This document shows positions 10,356 through 20,880 of a stretch of DNA of 28,668 nt, piece after piece. The DNA is from Plakobranchus ocellatus (lineage: Eukaryota > Mollusca > Gastropoda > Plakobranchidae). The position numbers and the translations under genes are program-made. A model generated the notes under the pieces. The model ran no database searches. It was not told the origin of the DNA and saw nothing but the letters and a program-made list of their open reading frames with translations. Each line of letters starts with the position of its first letter. Position 1 is the stretch's first letter. The DNA is taken from contig BLXT01008339.1 in NCBI GenBank assembly GCA_019648995.1, positions 1,248,381 to 1,277,048 of the forward strand, read 5' to 3'.

Positions 10356-11356
10356 CTGAAAATGAAAAGATCAAAATACACGTATAACAAATTTATGAAT
10401 ATAATGATCAGAGACTTCCTGCCAGTCCCAAAAAAATTTATTCTGTGATAAAGGCAAGGATGAAATGTTAAAGCCACACTGATCAGCTCGATGCCACACA
10501 TAACACTTTCATATTCATTAAATACTTTTTATTTTTAAGTTAACAATCTCATATCCTATCTCAGAATGAATACAGCACGGCTGTTAGTAGCTTGCATTTT
10601 AGTTTGACCTCGCTGCACAGAAATCACGGGTTCATTTTACCTGGTGGCCGCTTGGCAAAAGCTCCTAGCTAAAAGGTCAGCGTGACCCAAACTCTTCCCA
10701 TTTTAAGCACAAAAACAAAAAATTGTAATAATTCAGCAAAAGTTGGCTTATTTTTTATATTATTACAGATCAATTACAGACATGTTGCTCTTTAAATAGG
10801 TATAACATTCATCATATTGGAAATAATAGGCAGTTAATGGGGATTGGTTATTTAACCATCTTTTGTAACAGTCTTTGTGTGACGGAAAACACCATTTAAA
10901 AACGAATAAAAAAAGTTTCCTGACCACAGATAGTAAAGAGACTTCAGCATCATAGAAAGAGAAGTATAAACCACCCACCTAATAAATTTCGTTTAGAAGA
11001 CCCTCTTGTGAGGCTTACAATGGTCACTTGTTTATCTTAACGCTACTCCAGTTCAAACTTTTTAGCCGGACTTGCTGCCTGGGTTTGGCTTCCCGTTATC
11101 ACTCTGTATCTCAGGCCATAAAGATAATCCATGTAATTCCATCTCCAGCGTTAGACAAGGTGAGTTTTAATATTGAAAAGTCTTCGTCCAATGAAGTATA
11201 AGAAACTACAGACCAGGTTTGTATACCTAGTGAGCAGGTATGTGTTTATACGTAAAATGTGAAAATATTATATACTATGTATGCTGCGCTTGTGTGTGCA
11301 TGCACGGGTCTGCGTCATGTTTAATTAAAACAATATTTACAAACCAAAAATATTGG
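10356..11356. other. ATG13 intron 1, proximal part, nothing recognised
   Basis: Intronic AT-rich sequence with no coding frame that fits either gene and no recognisable element. The short open frame on the minus strand at 10763-10978 shows no known motif. Confidence 0.5.
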
Positions 11357-11740
11357 CTAAATCTTTAGTCTTTCATCAATCTTCGTCTCTCTATTGGGGG
11401 AATATACTTTTGTAAAAAAAAAAGGTGCGACCTGGAGAAGATGGCATTCCATTATTATTTTCATTTTTTTTCCTCCTTCGCGTATGCCAGCTGTCCTCTT
11501 TTCCATTTTTGCAATGGTGGAGTGAATGAGTTCACCGCCTTGCTCTCCCAATAGACCAAGTCCAATATTTTGTTCGTAAATATAAGGAAGGCAGTGAAAC
11601 TCAAGTAGGTGTTGTTTAGGAATTACTTTTTTCTTCAAGACCTCCCTTTCTTCAAAATTCTCATATAATTGTCGATGTTTTTTTAAATATCTGAATGTAA
11701 CGTAAACATAGTGGGATAGGGTTTGTGTGTGACAGATCAT
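11357..11740 (-). pseudogene. Remnant of a mobile-element-like ORF (127 aa, no assigned function)
   Basis: A 127-residue open frame inside ATG13 intron 1, on the same strand as ATG13. The stretch KVIPKQHLLEFHCLPYIYEQ followed by NIGLGLLGEQGGELIHSTIA and KMEKRTAGIR, then MKIIMECHLLQVAP, resembles a protein family I recall as high-copy uncharacterised ORFs in cnidarian, mollusc and lancelet genomes (pattern P-K-x-H-L-L-E...GxxGEQGxExIHxxxxxxE). The family looks like the C-terminal part of a transposon-carried gene, but its class is uncertain. The fragment has no start context, no splice sites that would join it to ATG13, and ends in low-complexity sequence, so it is probably a dead copy. Confidence 0.45.
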
Positions 11741-12339
11741 AGTGTATGTGAGCCATTATAGCGTGAACGGTTTATACAATTACGGACAGTTATATCTCAT
11801 GTATTTTTTTTTTAATAAGGCGTAAATGTTCATAAAAAAATCCTGAACGTGAAAAATATATTATTGTAAAATGTCGGATATAGCCAGAGTATTTGGGAAA
11901 GGTGAAATGCCTAAAAATAACCAAAGGAAAAGTAACGACAGCTTAATATACAGCATTTTACTGTTATCATGATTCCACTTAACTGGCTTTACTCGGCTCT
12001 ACTGACATTACTTTTAGGGTCGTCTTTTTGAAACTTTCACAAACTTTCGTCTATGATAATACACTTGCATGTGTTGTTTTAAATTTGAAAAATCCGGTGA
12101 GGGAGAATTTTGATAAATTTTTTTTAATTAAAAAGAGTAAAAAATTCTCAACTTCAGACTATCTTCTACGCGAAGGATAATAAGCATATAGATAAAAGAT
12201 ACAACTTTCACCTTCACACTGTTGCATAGATAATTAAAAGCACTTAAAAATGATATCCCGTTTGATACCATCAAATTAAAACTGTGTAAGTAAATCAATG
12301 CTTAAAAACAAGTAAAATGCAGGAAATCTTCACTGCGAA

Positions 12340-12560
12340 GGCAGCGGAGCATCGTTAATGCTACAGCTCAACTGACCAGGTCACGGCACCTCCGCATGCG
12401 CCTGCCCAACCCTCCACAATAAGGTTAGTGCTCGCGCTTCACCTGCACCTCACAGGTGATTAATTGCTTTGGGCTCTTGACAGCTAAAAGTTAGGATTCA
12501 GGCCAAAATAAGCAGCCGTGACAGCTCTATCCAGCTGTCACTTCAGTGGAGCAAGTGTGA
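12340..12560. promoter_or_regulatory. Palindrome-rich cluster in ATG13 intron 1, candidate enhancer
   Basis: A locally GC-richer, CpG-containing patch in an AT-rich intron. It holds CGCATGCG (12393-12400, NRF1-like), TGACCAGGTCA (nuclear-receptor half-sites facing apart, near 12373), TCACCTG...CAGGTGA (12439-12459, paired E-boxes), TAATTG (12460-12465), and three TGACAGCT-type MEIS/TGIF motifs. Two of the three form a perfect 9-base inverted repeat, GTGACAGCT/AGCTGTCAC, at 12518-12541. Motif names follow general knowledge of animal factors; function is inferred. Confidence 0.35.
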
Positions 12561-15315
12561 CAAAGTTTCATGCTGTTTCACATATTCAAATTTCCACCTC
12601 TGACTCAACCAGCCTGATCTCAAAGCTCAAACTGAAGTCGACCTCGAACAAAAATCATGAAATGAATCCAAAATACAATTACAATCTCATTTAACATCCT
12701 TTCTTATTAAAATGATAAAAGCAACAATTATTTTAATCTGCTTCAACATAAACAAGAATGCCGGCTGGTGTGAGCAAAATAACATCTTACCAAACTCTTT
12801 CCACAAAATGCAAAAGGCATGGAAAGTGCTAAAAAAAAAAAGATAAATCATTACTTTGTATAATGTATGGGTTATTTCCCTTCCTTGAGAATTCCAGTCA
12901 ATATACTGTCTGGCTACTCAAAACAAAATTCTCAATCCACTGCTAATGTTATATCCAAAACTCTTCATTAATTAGCAAAGACAAGATAATATATAAGTAC
13001 TGATTTAGTTTATTATGTTATTTGAGTTATACAGACATGTACATAGGATGATAGATGTATACCGGATAACATGGGCGTGACACTCGGGGGGAGTCTTATT
13101 AAAGTAGGTCTATGTACCAGTATTGCAATAATCTATTACTTCTATGTATGTTTACATATAACAGGTAGAATGAGATCTGAGGACAAACTGAGCTGATGTA
13201 CTAACATATTTATTTGTCAGATAAAAACATAGCTGACATTAAAAAAATATATATATCAAGCTGCATTACAGAGGTGGACTTACAAACTGCAATCATAACA
13301 CATGGTGCATACTCATTTTGAAGTCGATTTCAAGGGTTCTTCCATACCTCTCTAAAATTTTCAAGACTTAAATACCTCAGTGAAAACCCTTCAACAAGTC
13401 TATAAAGATTTCCTGACTGTGGCAGGTCTAGAATTTTGGTGGTTTTTGTTTTCAGACTTTTTCTCGAAAACAAAAAATCACCATGTTTTCCAGACTTTTT
13501 CAAGTCTTGAATTAACATTTTCGAATTCCAGACTTTTATGACTCTGTATTTACCATGCTGACACTGGGATATTCCCAGTACAGAGAAATATTATATTATA
13601 ATACATAGTTCTCATATTATAATGTCATAAATACACAGGAGGATACACAATAAGCATGTGTCATCCATCATCAAGATTAATAAATTTGTTTGAATTTTAA
13701 TGTTTAGAACCTAGATTTAGTGTTCAATGAGGTTGAATCATCAATTGTCAACAATTTCATTATCAATCCAATGTCTAAAAATCTGTGGAAATTTCATTTT
13801 AAAATGAAAAGGACAGAAGTAGGGAAAACAAAGACAGTGGAGTCCATTTATAAGACATTTGCTTTTATAAAATTCTCAGTTAAAAGAAACTTCTGCTTCA
13901 GAGATTTGATTTTTTTCCTTCTTTACCTTACTAATCAGAGTCTGCTTCTTATATAAACACCTATGAGCCTAAATCAGCTTAGCATAAACTTGGTGCGTGT
14001 GCCTGCAAGTGTAAACCAGCAACACAGTTGTCTAGACTTAAACAAAGGAGCCAACCCAAAAACACATTCCCTGAAAGGGAACTGAAGCCTAAGAATAAGC
14101 TTACAGATTCTCTGCCTCCAGCATATTCACACACACACGCCTGTGTCACATTACAGGCTGCGATTTCGCCAATTACAGCCTTTCACCTCTCTTTTCGCTG
14201 CATTAAAATACTCTTGCACTATTTCTGGTACTAGTCGCAACTGTGCCTATTTACATCATGTAACCTCCTCCCCACACACACACTCACACTTGATCTCTCT
14301 CTCTTTCTTTTTAGTTTGCACAAATGCTAGTCTAGAAAATATCAGGCCTCAAGATGTTTGGCTAAGCCAAGCCCTACGTTGTAAGTACCTGTAGGGCTCT
14401 TGATCTAAGCTTTGTCAGAAACATACAGGTCAACCGAGCACATTCACTCACACACCTGCGCAACACCCCTGACAGTGCTGCTTTCAAACGACTACATCCC
14501 AGTCCCATACACACATTAGAGCAGAGCAAAGGAGTCTGAAACTGAACAATACGAAAAACTGTAGACTTTTATGCACTATCATCACTATAGTATTTATGGT
14601 CTCGGGGCTATGTATGTTGATGTCTGCCCCATATGATCTCCTCCTCTCCCTTCGCCCTTGCACAAACTCTGCCTCTGCCTCTCCTTTTCTCCCTGATAAT
14701 GGCAGCTGCAGGTAATATCAGCAAAATTGAGCCCCAAAAATTGAACATCCTATAGATCTAGTTTCTTAAAATTTTCTGAAAGGGCTGAGATAAACTTCTA
14801 CCCGCTCTTAATTTATTTAAAGTGGATTCCAATATTCCAATGTATTGAGCTCTTGAAAATAGATAAATAAATACAATCTTATCAAGTATCTTGATTGAAG
14901 ATTCTCTGGTAAATGTAATCATCAGGATCTATTTGATTGGACAGAGGCTAAATCAACTTTCATAGCATCTTATTAACCACTGCTTTCCCAATTCTTTCTC
15001 ATATTTTTTCAACACCATATAATATTTATCTATATATTATTCTCTGCTTCCACACCAATATAACTTCTACTGCCAATAAAATGAGGAAGTAGGCTAGCAA
15101 GTTAGTTAGGCCTAGAAGAATGCAGACCTTAGATAGGACTACTTAAGGAAACATATATCTGTCACATTGTTCATTTGTGATGGTTTCAATCCAAGGATAG
15201 TTTAGAGGCACACCCAACAACTTTAACATCTACATTCATCACCTACCACTGAAATGAATTTATAATTTGTGCGAAAAAATTATGGAGATATTGTGTGAAA
15301 GTAGCACTATTTAAC
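12561..15315. other. ATG13 intron 1, middle part
   Basis: Intronic AT-rich sequence. It includes a hairpin at about 13438-13485, where GTGGTTTTTGTTTTC and GAAAACAAAAAATCAC pair around AGACTTTTTCTC, within an open frame of 62 aa that may belong to an unknown repeat. A pyrimidine-rich AG near 14313 resembles a plus-strand acceptor but no exon follows. No gene was recognised. Confidence 0.45.
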
Positions 15316-15329
15316 TTTTAAGATGACCT

Positions 15330-15420
15330 ACGACCTCTTCGTTTCATCAGCAGCTGATGAAGGTAGATTTAGAAGTCGTTGAGACGGTCCCGCCATTATC
15401 CAAAAAAAAAAAAAAAAAAA
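15330..15420 (+). mobile_element. Possible retroelement 3' end: nested palindrome plus poly(A)
   Basis: A perfect 9-base inverted repeat TTCATCAGC-A-GCTGATGAA (15343-15361) sits inside a second pair, ACGACCTCT (15330-15338) and AGAAGTCGT (15371-15379, one mismatch). GAGACGGTCCCGCCATTATC then leads into 19 A residues (15402-15420). The tail-like poly(A) suggests an inserted retrocopy or non-autonomous element. No target-site duplication was confirmed. Confidence 0.3.
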
Positions 15421-15989
15421 TAACTCCACCATCCACTATTTCATTCATTTAAAACACAAACACCAGACACAGACATTCCTATAACAGCAAAGTATAAATA
15501 TAATGAATTCGCAACTCTCATGCAGAAAAAAAAAGTTTCCCTACACACTGCATTAGCCCAATAATCTCTCCTTGCCAAATCGAGAGGATTGGCAAGCTAA
15601 GGGTCTGGGTGCCACAGATTTTTTCTAAAGGCGCACCTCAAAACTCAAAATCTAGCTCGCAAAATTAAAGATTACATGAAAAAGAAATTAGATATTTGTG
15701 ACAAGTGTACAGAATCTTGGTTGAATCTACAATTATGAGCCATTGTACACTAAAAGTAAAGAAAACTTGTAGATCTAAACTGTGGTGACATATAAATTCT
15801 TTATAAAGATGGGTTACTGATATGAAATAGATAATAATAAAGGTCTGAACTTTGCTTCAAAGTGAGCACATTAGGGCCTCCTTCTTCCTAGCTTGGTTCC
15901 CATTGGTATTCTATTATACGCTTTCAAAGATCAAAATGGATCTACAGGTCAAAATACTCAAATTTGATATCATTTTTGTTTGAAGTTCT
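15421..15989. other. ATG13 intron 1, nothing recognised
   Basis: AT-rich intronic sequence. A short hairpin, CTTGCCAA/TTGGCAAG, lies near 15571-15596. No coding or RNA gene seen. Confidence 0.5.
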
Positions 15990-16590
15990 ATGAAAGAATT
16001 TTTTTTACTCTATCCAACAAGGCTGATTTCCCCTCTAGCCTTACAAAGTAATAAACTTTGGCATCAATCTCGCAAAGGTCTATGGTCTAGATCTAGTCTG
16101 AGCCTTGGTGAATGGAATTTAGATGGACAGTTATCTTCTTTAGGTGCCCTGTCTGGAACAGACATTGGCAATCATGTTCCTCCATTCAAACCTATTCTCA
16201 ATTAAACTCCTAAAATTTTTGTTACTACCCTTGCCTGTTGCCCATGACTTAAGACTTTCAATTCAAAAGTTACTTTCTGTCTGCCCCTACTGCATTGGCC
16301 TTAAATCTTTCCAGTGATTGCTAAGTGTTCTAAACCCTTGTGTTGACAAATATGATCTACAAAATGCAGTTGCCTCTATCTGATGGTTTTAATTCGTGAT
16401 AGCTCAAGATTAGCCTCTTTCAGTACCAATTCATTGGTCGTCCATGATATCCTCATTGTTCTCCTGATAAATTTCATCTGTACTGCTTCTCTAGTTTTCT
16501 CTCTGTTTCGGTGTGCATTGTCCAAAACTCACTACCATATAGGCCTACCTAAATCATATCTGAATAGTGGCTTGCTTGATAAGTGCAGCT
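15990..16590 (-). mobile_element. Decayed non-LTR retrotransposon fragment, reverse transcriptase C-terminus (copy A)
   Basis: Read on the minus strand, the piece near 16500-16545 gives LYGSEFWTMHTETER, the YGCExWTL-type motif following the reverse transcriptase domain. Farther on, 16290-16400 gives frame-broken TIR-RQLHFVDHICQHKGLEHL, matching the family pattern TIRxRQLxFLGHxxRxxGLE. The part from about 16131 aligns base by base with copy B at 18691-19060. Frameshifts and stops are frequent, so it is inactive. It lies in ATG13 intron 1 in the same orientation as the gene. The clade cannot be decided from these remnants. Confidence 0.65.
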
Positions 16591-18071
16591 TTCCATGCAG
16601 TGCCCATTAAATTTTGACCATCTCTGCCCTTCTACTGTTTCATGGAAACAATAATCGTATCAATGAAACAGAATATAGCTCTAGAGCTGACGTGTGTGTT
16701 ATAAGAACCACTCAAGTTTTTAACTCTTCAACTGCTTCATCGTGTAGATTTATTGATTATCAACTTTTATTTCTGAGGAATGGTTCTACTATCTCAAAGT
16801 TTTGTTTTGAGATTGATGAATAATCATATCTGAGATTTTAAAACTCAGGTTTTTTTTATTATAATGCTTAGCAATAGCTACGTTTCTTGGAACTGTACAA
16901 GGGACATCACTCCCATAAACAATTATCCTGAAACTGAAAGGGTGATTAGTCTGAGATCCAAACTATCATATCAACTGGCCCGACCCCTTCTNNNCCCCCC
17001 CCCCCCCCCCCCCCCCCCCCACCTCCACACACACACAAAAATTTCTCTGCAGTTACAAACAAAATGATCATAATACAAATGAATAATCAGGACTGAGAAC
17101 GTTGACAGCCTCTGTTTGAAGAACATGGGAATCTAGGTCACATGCAGGCAATCAGTCATTAGTTATGTTATAGATCTACTAAGTTGACCCTTCTCACACA
17201 CAATTACATGAATATTCCATCTCTGGCACCATACCAAGGAAAGCCAACAAAGAATGAATTACAAGAAAGGCACCCTTTGATGCAGAGTGGTGGCTTCTGG
17301 ATCTTTACCATCAGAATACTGCGAGCATAAAAAGGCCACACCCTAAAACTGAGGTGGGGTCACTCCTTTTGAGTTACTTCATTGTTTACAAGTGAGCGCT
17401 ACATTCACATCTCTATGCACTGACCACAAACATCAGTGGCATAGACTTGTGTTTATGAGCACACAACATAGGCCTAGATCTATATAGCACCAGTACATTT
17501 CAACAATGCTTAAATTACTCGGTTCCCTTTCACAGCATGTTAAATAAATACTATGGAATGCAAATTGGATACTTGGGTCATGTTGATAATGATGGAAAAA
17601 AAACATTGTATTTTTGTTCAATGCAAGTTAGATCTGGTAAAAAGTACATGAAAGATGTCGATATGGAATGATCCAAAGGCTAAAACGAGAGTTTTTTTCT
17701 TTCCATTGTCCACCGGCACTATTGACCTGGATTTCTGCAGTGCCACCCAAAAACAGAATTTATGAGCGTTCACCCGAGCAAAACGGAAAGTTAGCGGGTC
17801 TGACAAACAGTAATGAGACAAAAGAAGGATTATTAACAAGATGATATAGAGTCTAGAGATCTAGAGCAATTCCCATTATAAAACATACCCACAAACACAC
17901 ATTGGTGACACTTACATTGGTTATGCAAGATTTGGTTTAATGTACATACTAGGCCTATGTTGTTCGTCTTAGTTTTAATCTAGATCTAGATATTGACTCA
18001 AAGTAAATTGATGGCTAGTGTTCATTTAGGCCATTTGTCTAGCCTTTGCTAAAAGGGGAAAAAAATCTTAC
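16591..18071. other. ATG13 intron 1, 5' end, with a 3-N gap and poly-C
   Basis: AT-rich intronic sequence next to exon 1. It contains three undetermined bases (16992-16994) followed by 26 C residues and an ACAC tract, and several AGATCT/TCTAGA palindromes (17176, 17474, 17628, 17864, 17985). Open frames at 17433-17839 show no motif. Confidence 0.5.
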
Positions 18072-18227
18072 ATATTCATTTGACTCCCTGTTGGAACGTA
18101 ATATGTTTGCTTCATTCCGAGAATGTATTATCACTTGCAGGCATTTGAAGGTAAAAGTTTTGAACAAACGTTCTAGGTTATCATCTCGGCCGAGGCTGCC
18201 TTCCAAACTTGAGACACTTGCCGCCAT
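18072..18227 (-). CDS. ATG13: ATG13 coding exon 1 (residues 1-52)
   Basis: Encodes the N-terminus beginning MAASVSSLEG and ending SNEY. Residues about 18-37 (NLERLFKTFTFKCLQVIIHS) match the first HORMA helix of ATG13 (human LDKFIKFFALKTVQVIVQA). The start at 18227 sits in a favourable context (AAAATGG), and an in-frame TAA at 18279-18281 with no intervening ATG supports it. The donor is TAT|GTAAGA at 18071-18066, phase 0, which joins exactly to exon 2: EY|FSVSIPD parallels human DW|FNLAIKD. The join was inferred across 7.7 kb from the phase match and that alignment, so transcript support would still be useful. The exon lies between two fragments of one retrotransposon family and contains the palindrome CTCGGCCGAG. 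Confidence 0.85.
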
Positions 18228-18276
18228 TTTGTTTATTATGGTTTCAGCTTTTTTTGTGATTTGGGCATCACAAGGG

Positions 18277-18283
18277 TTTTATA
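18277..18283 (-). promoter_or_regulatory. Candidate TATA box for ATG13
   Basis: TATAAAA on the minus strand, about 50 bases before the ATG13 start codon. It would put transcription start near 18250 and leave a 5' leader of about 20-25 bases. The local AT-richness makes a chance match possible. Confidence 0.3.
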
Positions 18284-18480
18284 AGGGATAAATTTCAAAA
18301 CATAGAGGCGGTTTTCGGCTCTGAACTCAATTTTTTCAATCTGCATGAAAATCAAAAACACGTTATTCGAGTAACTGTGAACAGTTAGTTCCAATGCACT
18401 AAGATTTAGCCCATGGATTCCTCTTCACAAGACATTGTCATAACTTTTCTGTTTGTTTATTTACTATGCAGCTGTTATGA

Positions 18481-18489
18481 ACCGGAAGT
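18481..18489 (+). promoter_or_regulatory. ETS-family consensus site ACCGGAAGT
   Basis: A perfect nine-base ETS/GABP-type consensus lies 254 bases upstream of the ATG13 start, between the divergent ATG13 and CORO7 genes. Such sites are common in housekeeping and bidirectional promoters of animals. Occupancy is unknown. Confidence 0.35.
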
Positions 18490-18690
18490 TTTTTGTTACG
18501 GAATTTTTTTTCGACCTATAAGAAGGGAGAGTCTTTATGTATAAACGTAAATATTGTAAAAGAAAACACCACCAACTTAAACTTATAAAAATAAATGAAA
18601 CAACACAGAGTATACAGTATAAACGTAAGAAATAGTTAAGGGCCCTCTCAGTCTCATTCATGCTCAAAAGACCAACATTTTGTGTGAACA

Positions 18691-19060
18691 CGTCTCCTCT
18701 CTAGGTGCCCTGAGTGGAACAGACATTGGTGATCATGTGCTGTTTTTGCTACCATCACCTATTGCCCATGAGTTAAGACTTTCAATAAAAGTAATTCTCT
18801 GTCTATCTCTATTGCGTTTGCTTTCAATCTTTCAGGCGATTACTAAATGTTTTAAACCTTTGTGTCAGCAAATGTTTTCTAAAAATTGTAGTTGCCTTTG
18901 TCTTAGGTGTTGGATTAATGATCGCTCAATTTTAGCTCCTTTCATCGGATTTTTTTTTCTGCTCATCATAATCCTCATTATTCTCCCGATAAACCACATT
19001 TCTTTTGCTTCCTGTTTTCTCTCTGTTTCTTTGCTTATTGTCCAACATTCACTCACTTAT
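18691..19060 (-). mobile_element. Decayed non-LTR retrotransposon fragment, reverse transcriptase C-terminus (copy B)
   Basis: The minus-strand frame at 18865-19056 reads MSECWTISKETERKQEAKEM then WFIGRIMRI and, farther on, GAKIERSLIQHLRQRQLQFL. This is the pattern after the YGCExWTL motif of non-LTR reverse transcriptases (EMWFYRRMLRI...RSLLxTIRxRQLxFxGH). The DNA is a diverged duplicate of copy A; for example TAGGTGCCCTG then GGAACAGACATTGG occurs at 16141 and 18702. It lies just upstream of ATG13 exon 1, antisense to CORO7. Not intact. Confidence 0.7.
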
Positions 19061-20813
19061 AATAGTATTAATAGTAGTGATTATTTCATGTTTTCATCAC
19101 GCTTATTTTGGTGTCCGTACTTTTTTTCTGTTTGACAGTGTTGTATTCATTTTTTGGAATATATCTTTGGCCATAGCTATACTTATTCTTATTTAATGGT
19201 GTTCATCTACCATCTGATGTAGCCGAGATATTTGAATCGTGTAACTAGTTTGCTTTGTTTTTCTTTGCTGACGAGATTACATTTGGGGTTTGAGGGTTCC
19301 TTTCAGATGACCATGCATATTGTTCTTTTTTTTTTTCTCCACTTTAAAAAACGAGCCTATTCTTTCGCTCTCTAAAATATATATATCTTAACTTTTTCAA
19401 ATTTTACATAAAATAATTATGCTTCGAAAGTAAAAATAAAAACATGAACAAGTTAAGAAGAAGAAAACGGTTGTCAGCTCTATCTGTAACAGTACAGATA
19501 GAAACTATTTTTAGCTCCGTTGATATTTTTTCGACTATAAAAAAAAAAATTCATATTTATTGGACTGGTAAAGATATAATTATTATTGAGGCAAAATGTT
19601 TTTAATGTTATTTTTCTATTTAAGTACCTTTATAATATAATTTCTGGTTGGCAACTATTTTCTCCTCCTTTACTGAATATTATTATTCAGTTGTCTTTGC
19701 GTCCTCGAAATCCTAGATTTCATATTGTTTGCACTGCTTCCTGGGTAATGATCTTGTCCATATATTACCATGAACTCACAAAAACACATGCACACGCACG
19801 AGAGTGGGGGAAAAGACAAGAAAATAACACAAAAACAAATATAGGATCTGTTTCTCGGGTCAAGTATAAACATTGATTTTCTGTGTGTACAAGTATGCTT
19901 TGTATTTAGAACTAAATCCCACAAACAGTTTTATGAACATGCTATTTAAAATGCTTCTAAAAATATTTAATATGGAATTAGTTTTTACTTCTCTTATTAA
20001 AATCATGGAAAAAAAATCTGCAACGGTTTCTAGTGTTTTGTCATCTCCGACACTCCTTTCACGGCCTTATTCGTTTTAATTATGACATTCACGAATAGCC
20101 AAAGAGTGTTTAGAAAGAGATCTAGTTGAACACTGTTGTGACAAATTAAATAGAATTTAAATAGAAGAGAAATCACTCTAATTTTTGCAGAAAATTAAAC
20201 GAAAAGTTTATTACTTTGAATCAAGAACATTTTTTCAGACCTGTAATTTCATTTCCACAATCTGTGCAAACCCTCAACAAACTCATTTATAACCAATACC
20301 ATTAGCCTGTCGGAAATATTATTTATTTGAAATGCATTGGCTTATAAGACATTTCCGCTCAAGGAAAAAAACCCAAAGACTTTTTGGAATATTTACTCGG
20401 TCACAACCTTGAATTGTGACTCAATTGCATGAACGCGGAAATGGGACTTGGGTGTAAACAAAGGCCTTAAGATCCAACTCTCTTCTCAGTGTATTTGCTT
20501 TACATTTAGAGCCAAAATAACTTTCGACTTCTAGATTTACCTTCATGTGCTACCAACGAAATTAAGAATAAACACCATTCTCACAGATTAGAGAGCCCTC
20601 TAGAAATCTCAAGATTTAAAAACCTAAGACAATAATAGTACTATTAAGCTAAATTAGGTCTAATCTAGACCCACTCAAAATTTGACAAACATTACAAATA
20701 AACAAGTCCAAATCACAATATCAGCCAGACTGAGTCTAGAAATAGACTCAATTCACAGCAACCAAATTTAACATACCCCATAGACTCCTATTTTGAAGCT
20801 TTTTTGTTGTGTT
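19061..20813. other. Between divergent genes, nothing recognised
   Basis: Very AT-rich sequence with short open frames (for example 19586-19876) that carry no family motif. A non-coding first exon of CORO7 could lie here or farther right, but no splice structure was convincing. Confidence 0.45.
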
Positions 20814-20831
20814 TGCTGCTGCTGCTGCTGC

Positions 20832-20862
<31 letters not shown>

Positions 20863-20880
20863 GCTGCTGCTGTTGATGAT
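20814..20880. repeat. Compound CTG/GTT trinucleotide microsatellite
   Basis: GCTGCTGCTG runs at both ends with a (GTT)n core, about 65 bases in all. It is not in a recognised exon. Confidence 0.95.

Larger units (their letters stand above)
5487..18227 (-). other. ATG13: ATG13 gene span, coding exons 1-7
   Basis: Complete coding region of autophagy-related protein 13, the HORMA-domain subunit that links ULK1/Atg1 kinase, FIP200 and ATG101 and starts autophagosome formation. Seven exons join as 18227-18072, 10355-10136, 9978-9854, 9115-8874, 8310-8191, 7038-6747 and 5804-5487, giving 1473 nt and 490 aa; human ATG13 is about 517 aa. Every join keeps frame and every intron is GT-AG on the minus strand. 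Recognisable in order: the N-terminal helix (LFKTFTFKCLQVI, like human FIKFFALKTVQVI), the HORMA core to about residue 203, a low-complexity middle, an LC3-interacting motif at Y381-V384 (EEEYVMV; human DDFVMI), and the C-terminal PPFAEED block. Intron 1 is 7.7 kb and carries mobile-element remnants. Family assignment rests on remembered homologues, not on a search. Confidence 0.93.

Noticed and set aside
14028..14394. Plus-strand frames preceded by a strong-looking acceptor near 14313
   Set aside because: No protein family, no matching donor or neighbouring exon; the acceptor look comes from a TC-rich stretch.
15330..15400. Hammerhead ribozyme based on CTGATGA
   Set aside because: The GAAA box reads GAGA and the sequence between gives no good stem II; at most a decayed relic.
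16992..17020. Ns plus 26 Cs as a biological poly-C structure
   Set aside because: The adjoining gap of undetermined bases suggests a sequencing or assembly problem, so the length of the run cannot be trusted.
18680..19135. 151 aa hydrophobic plus-strand frame resembling a membrane protein
   Set aside because: It is antisense to a reverse transcriptase remnant; the hydrophobicity comes from the reverse reading of charged, AT-rich codons.
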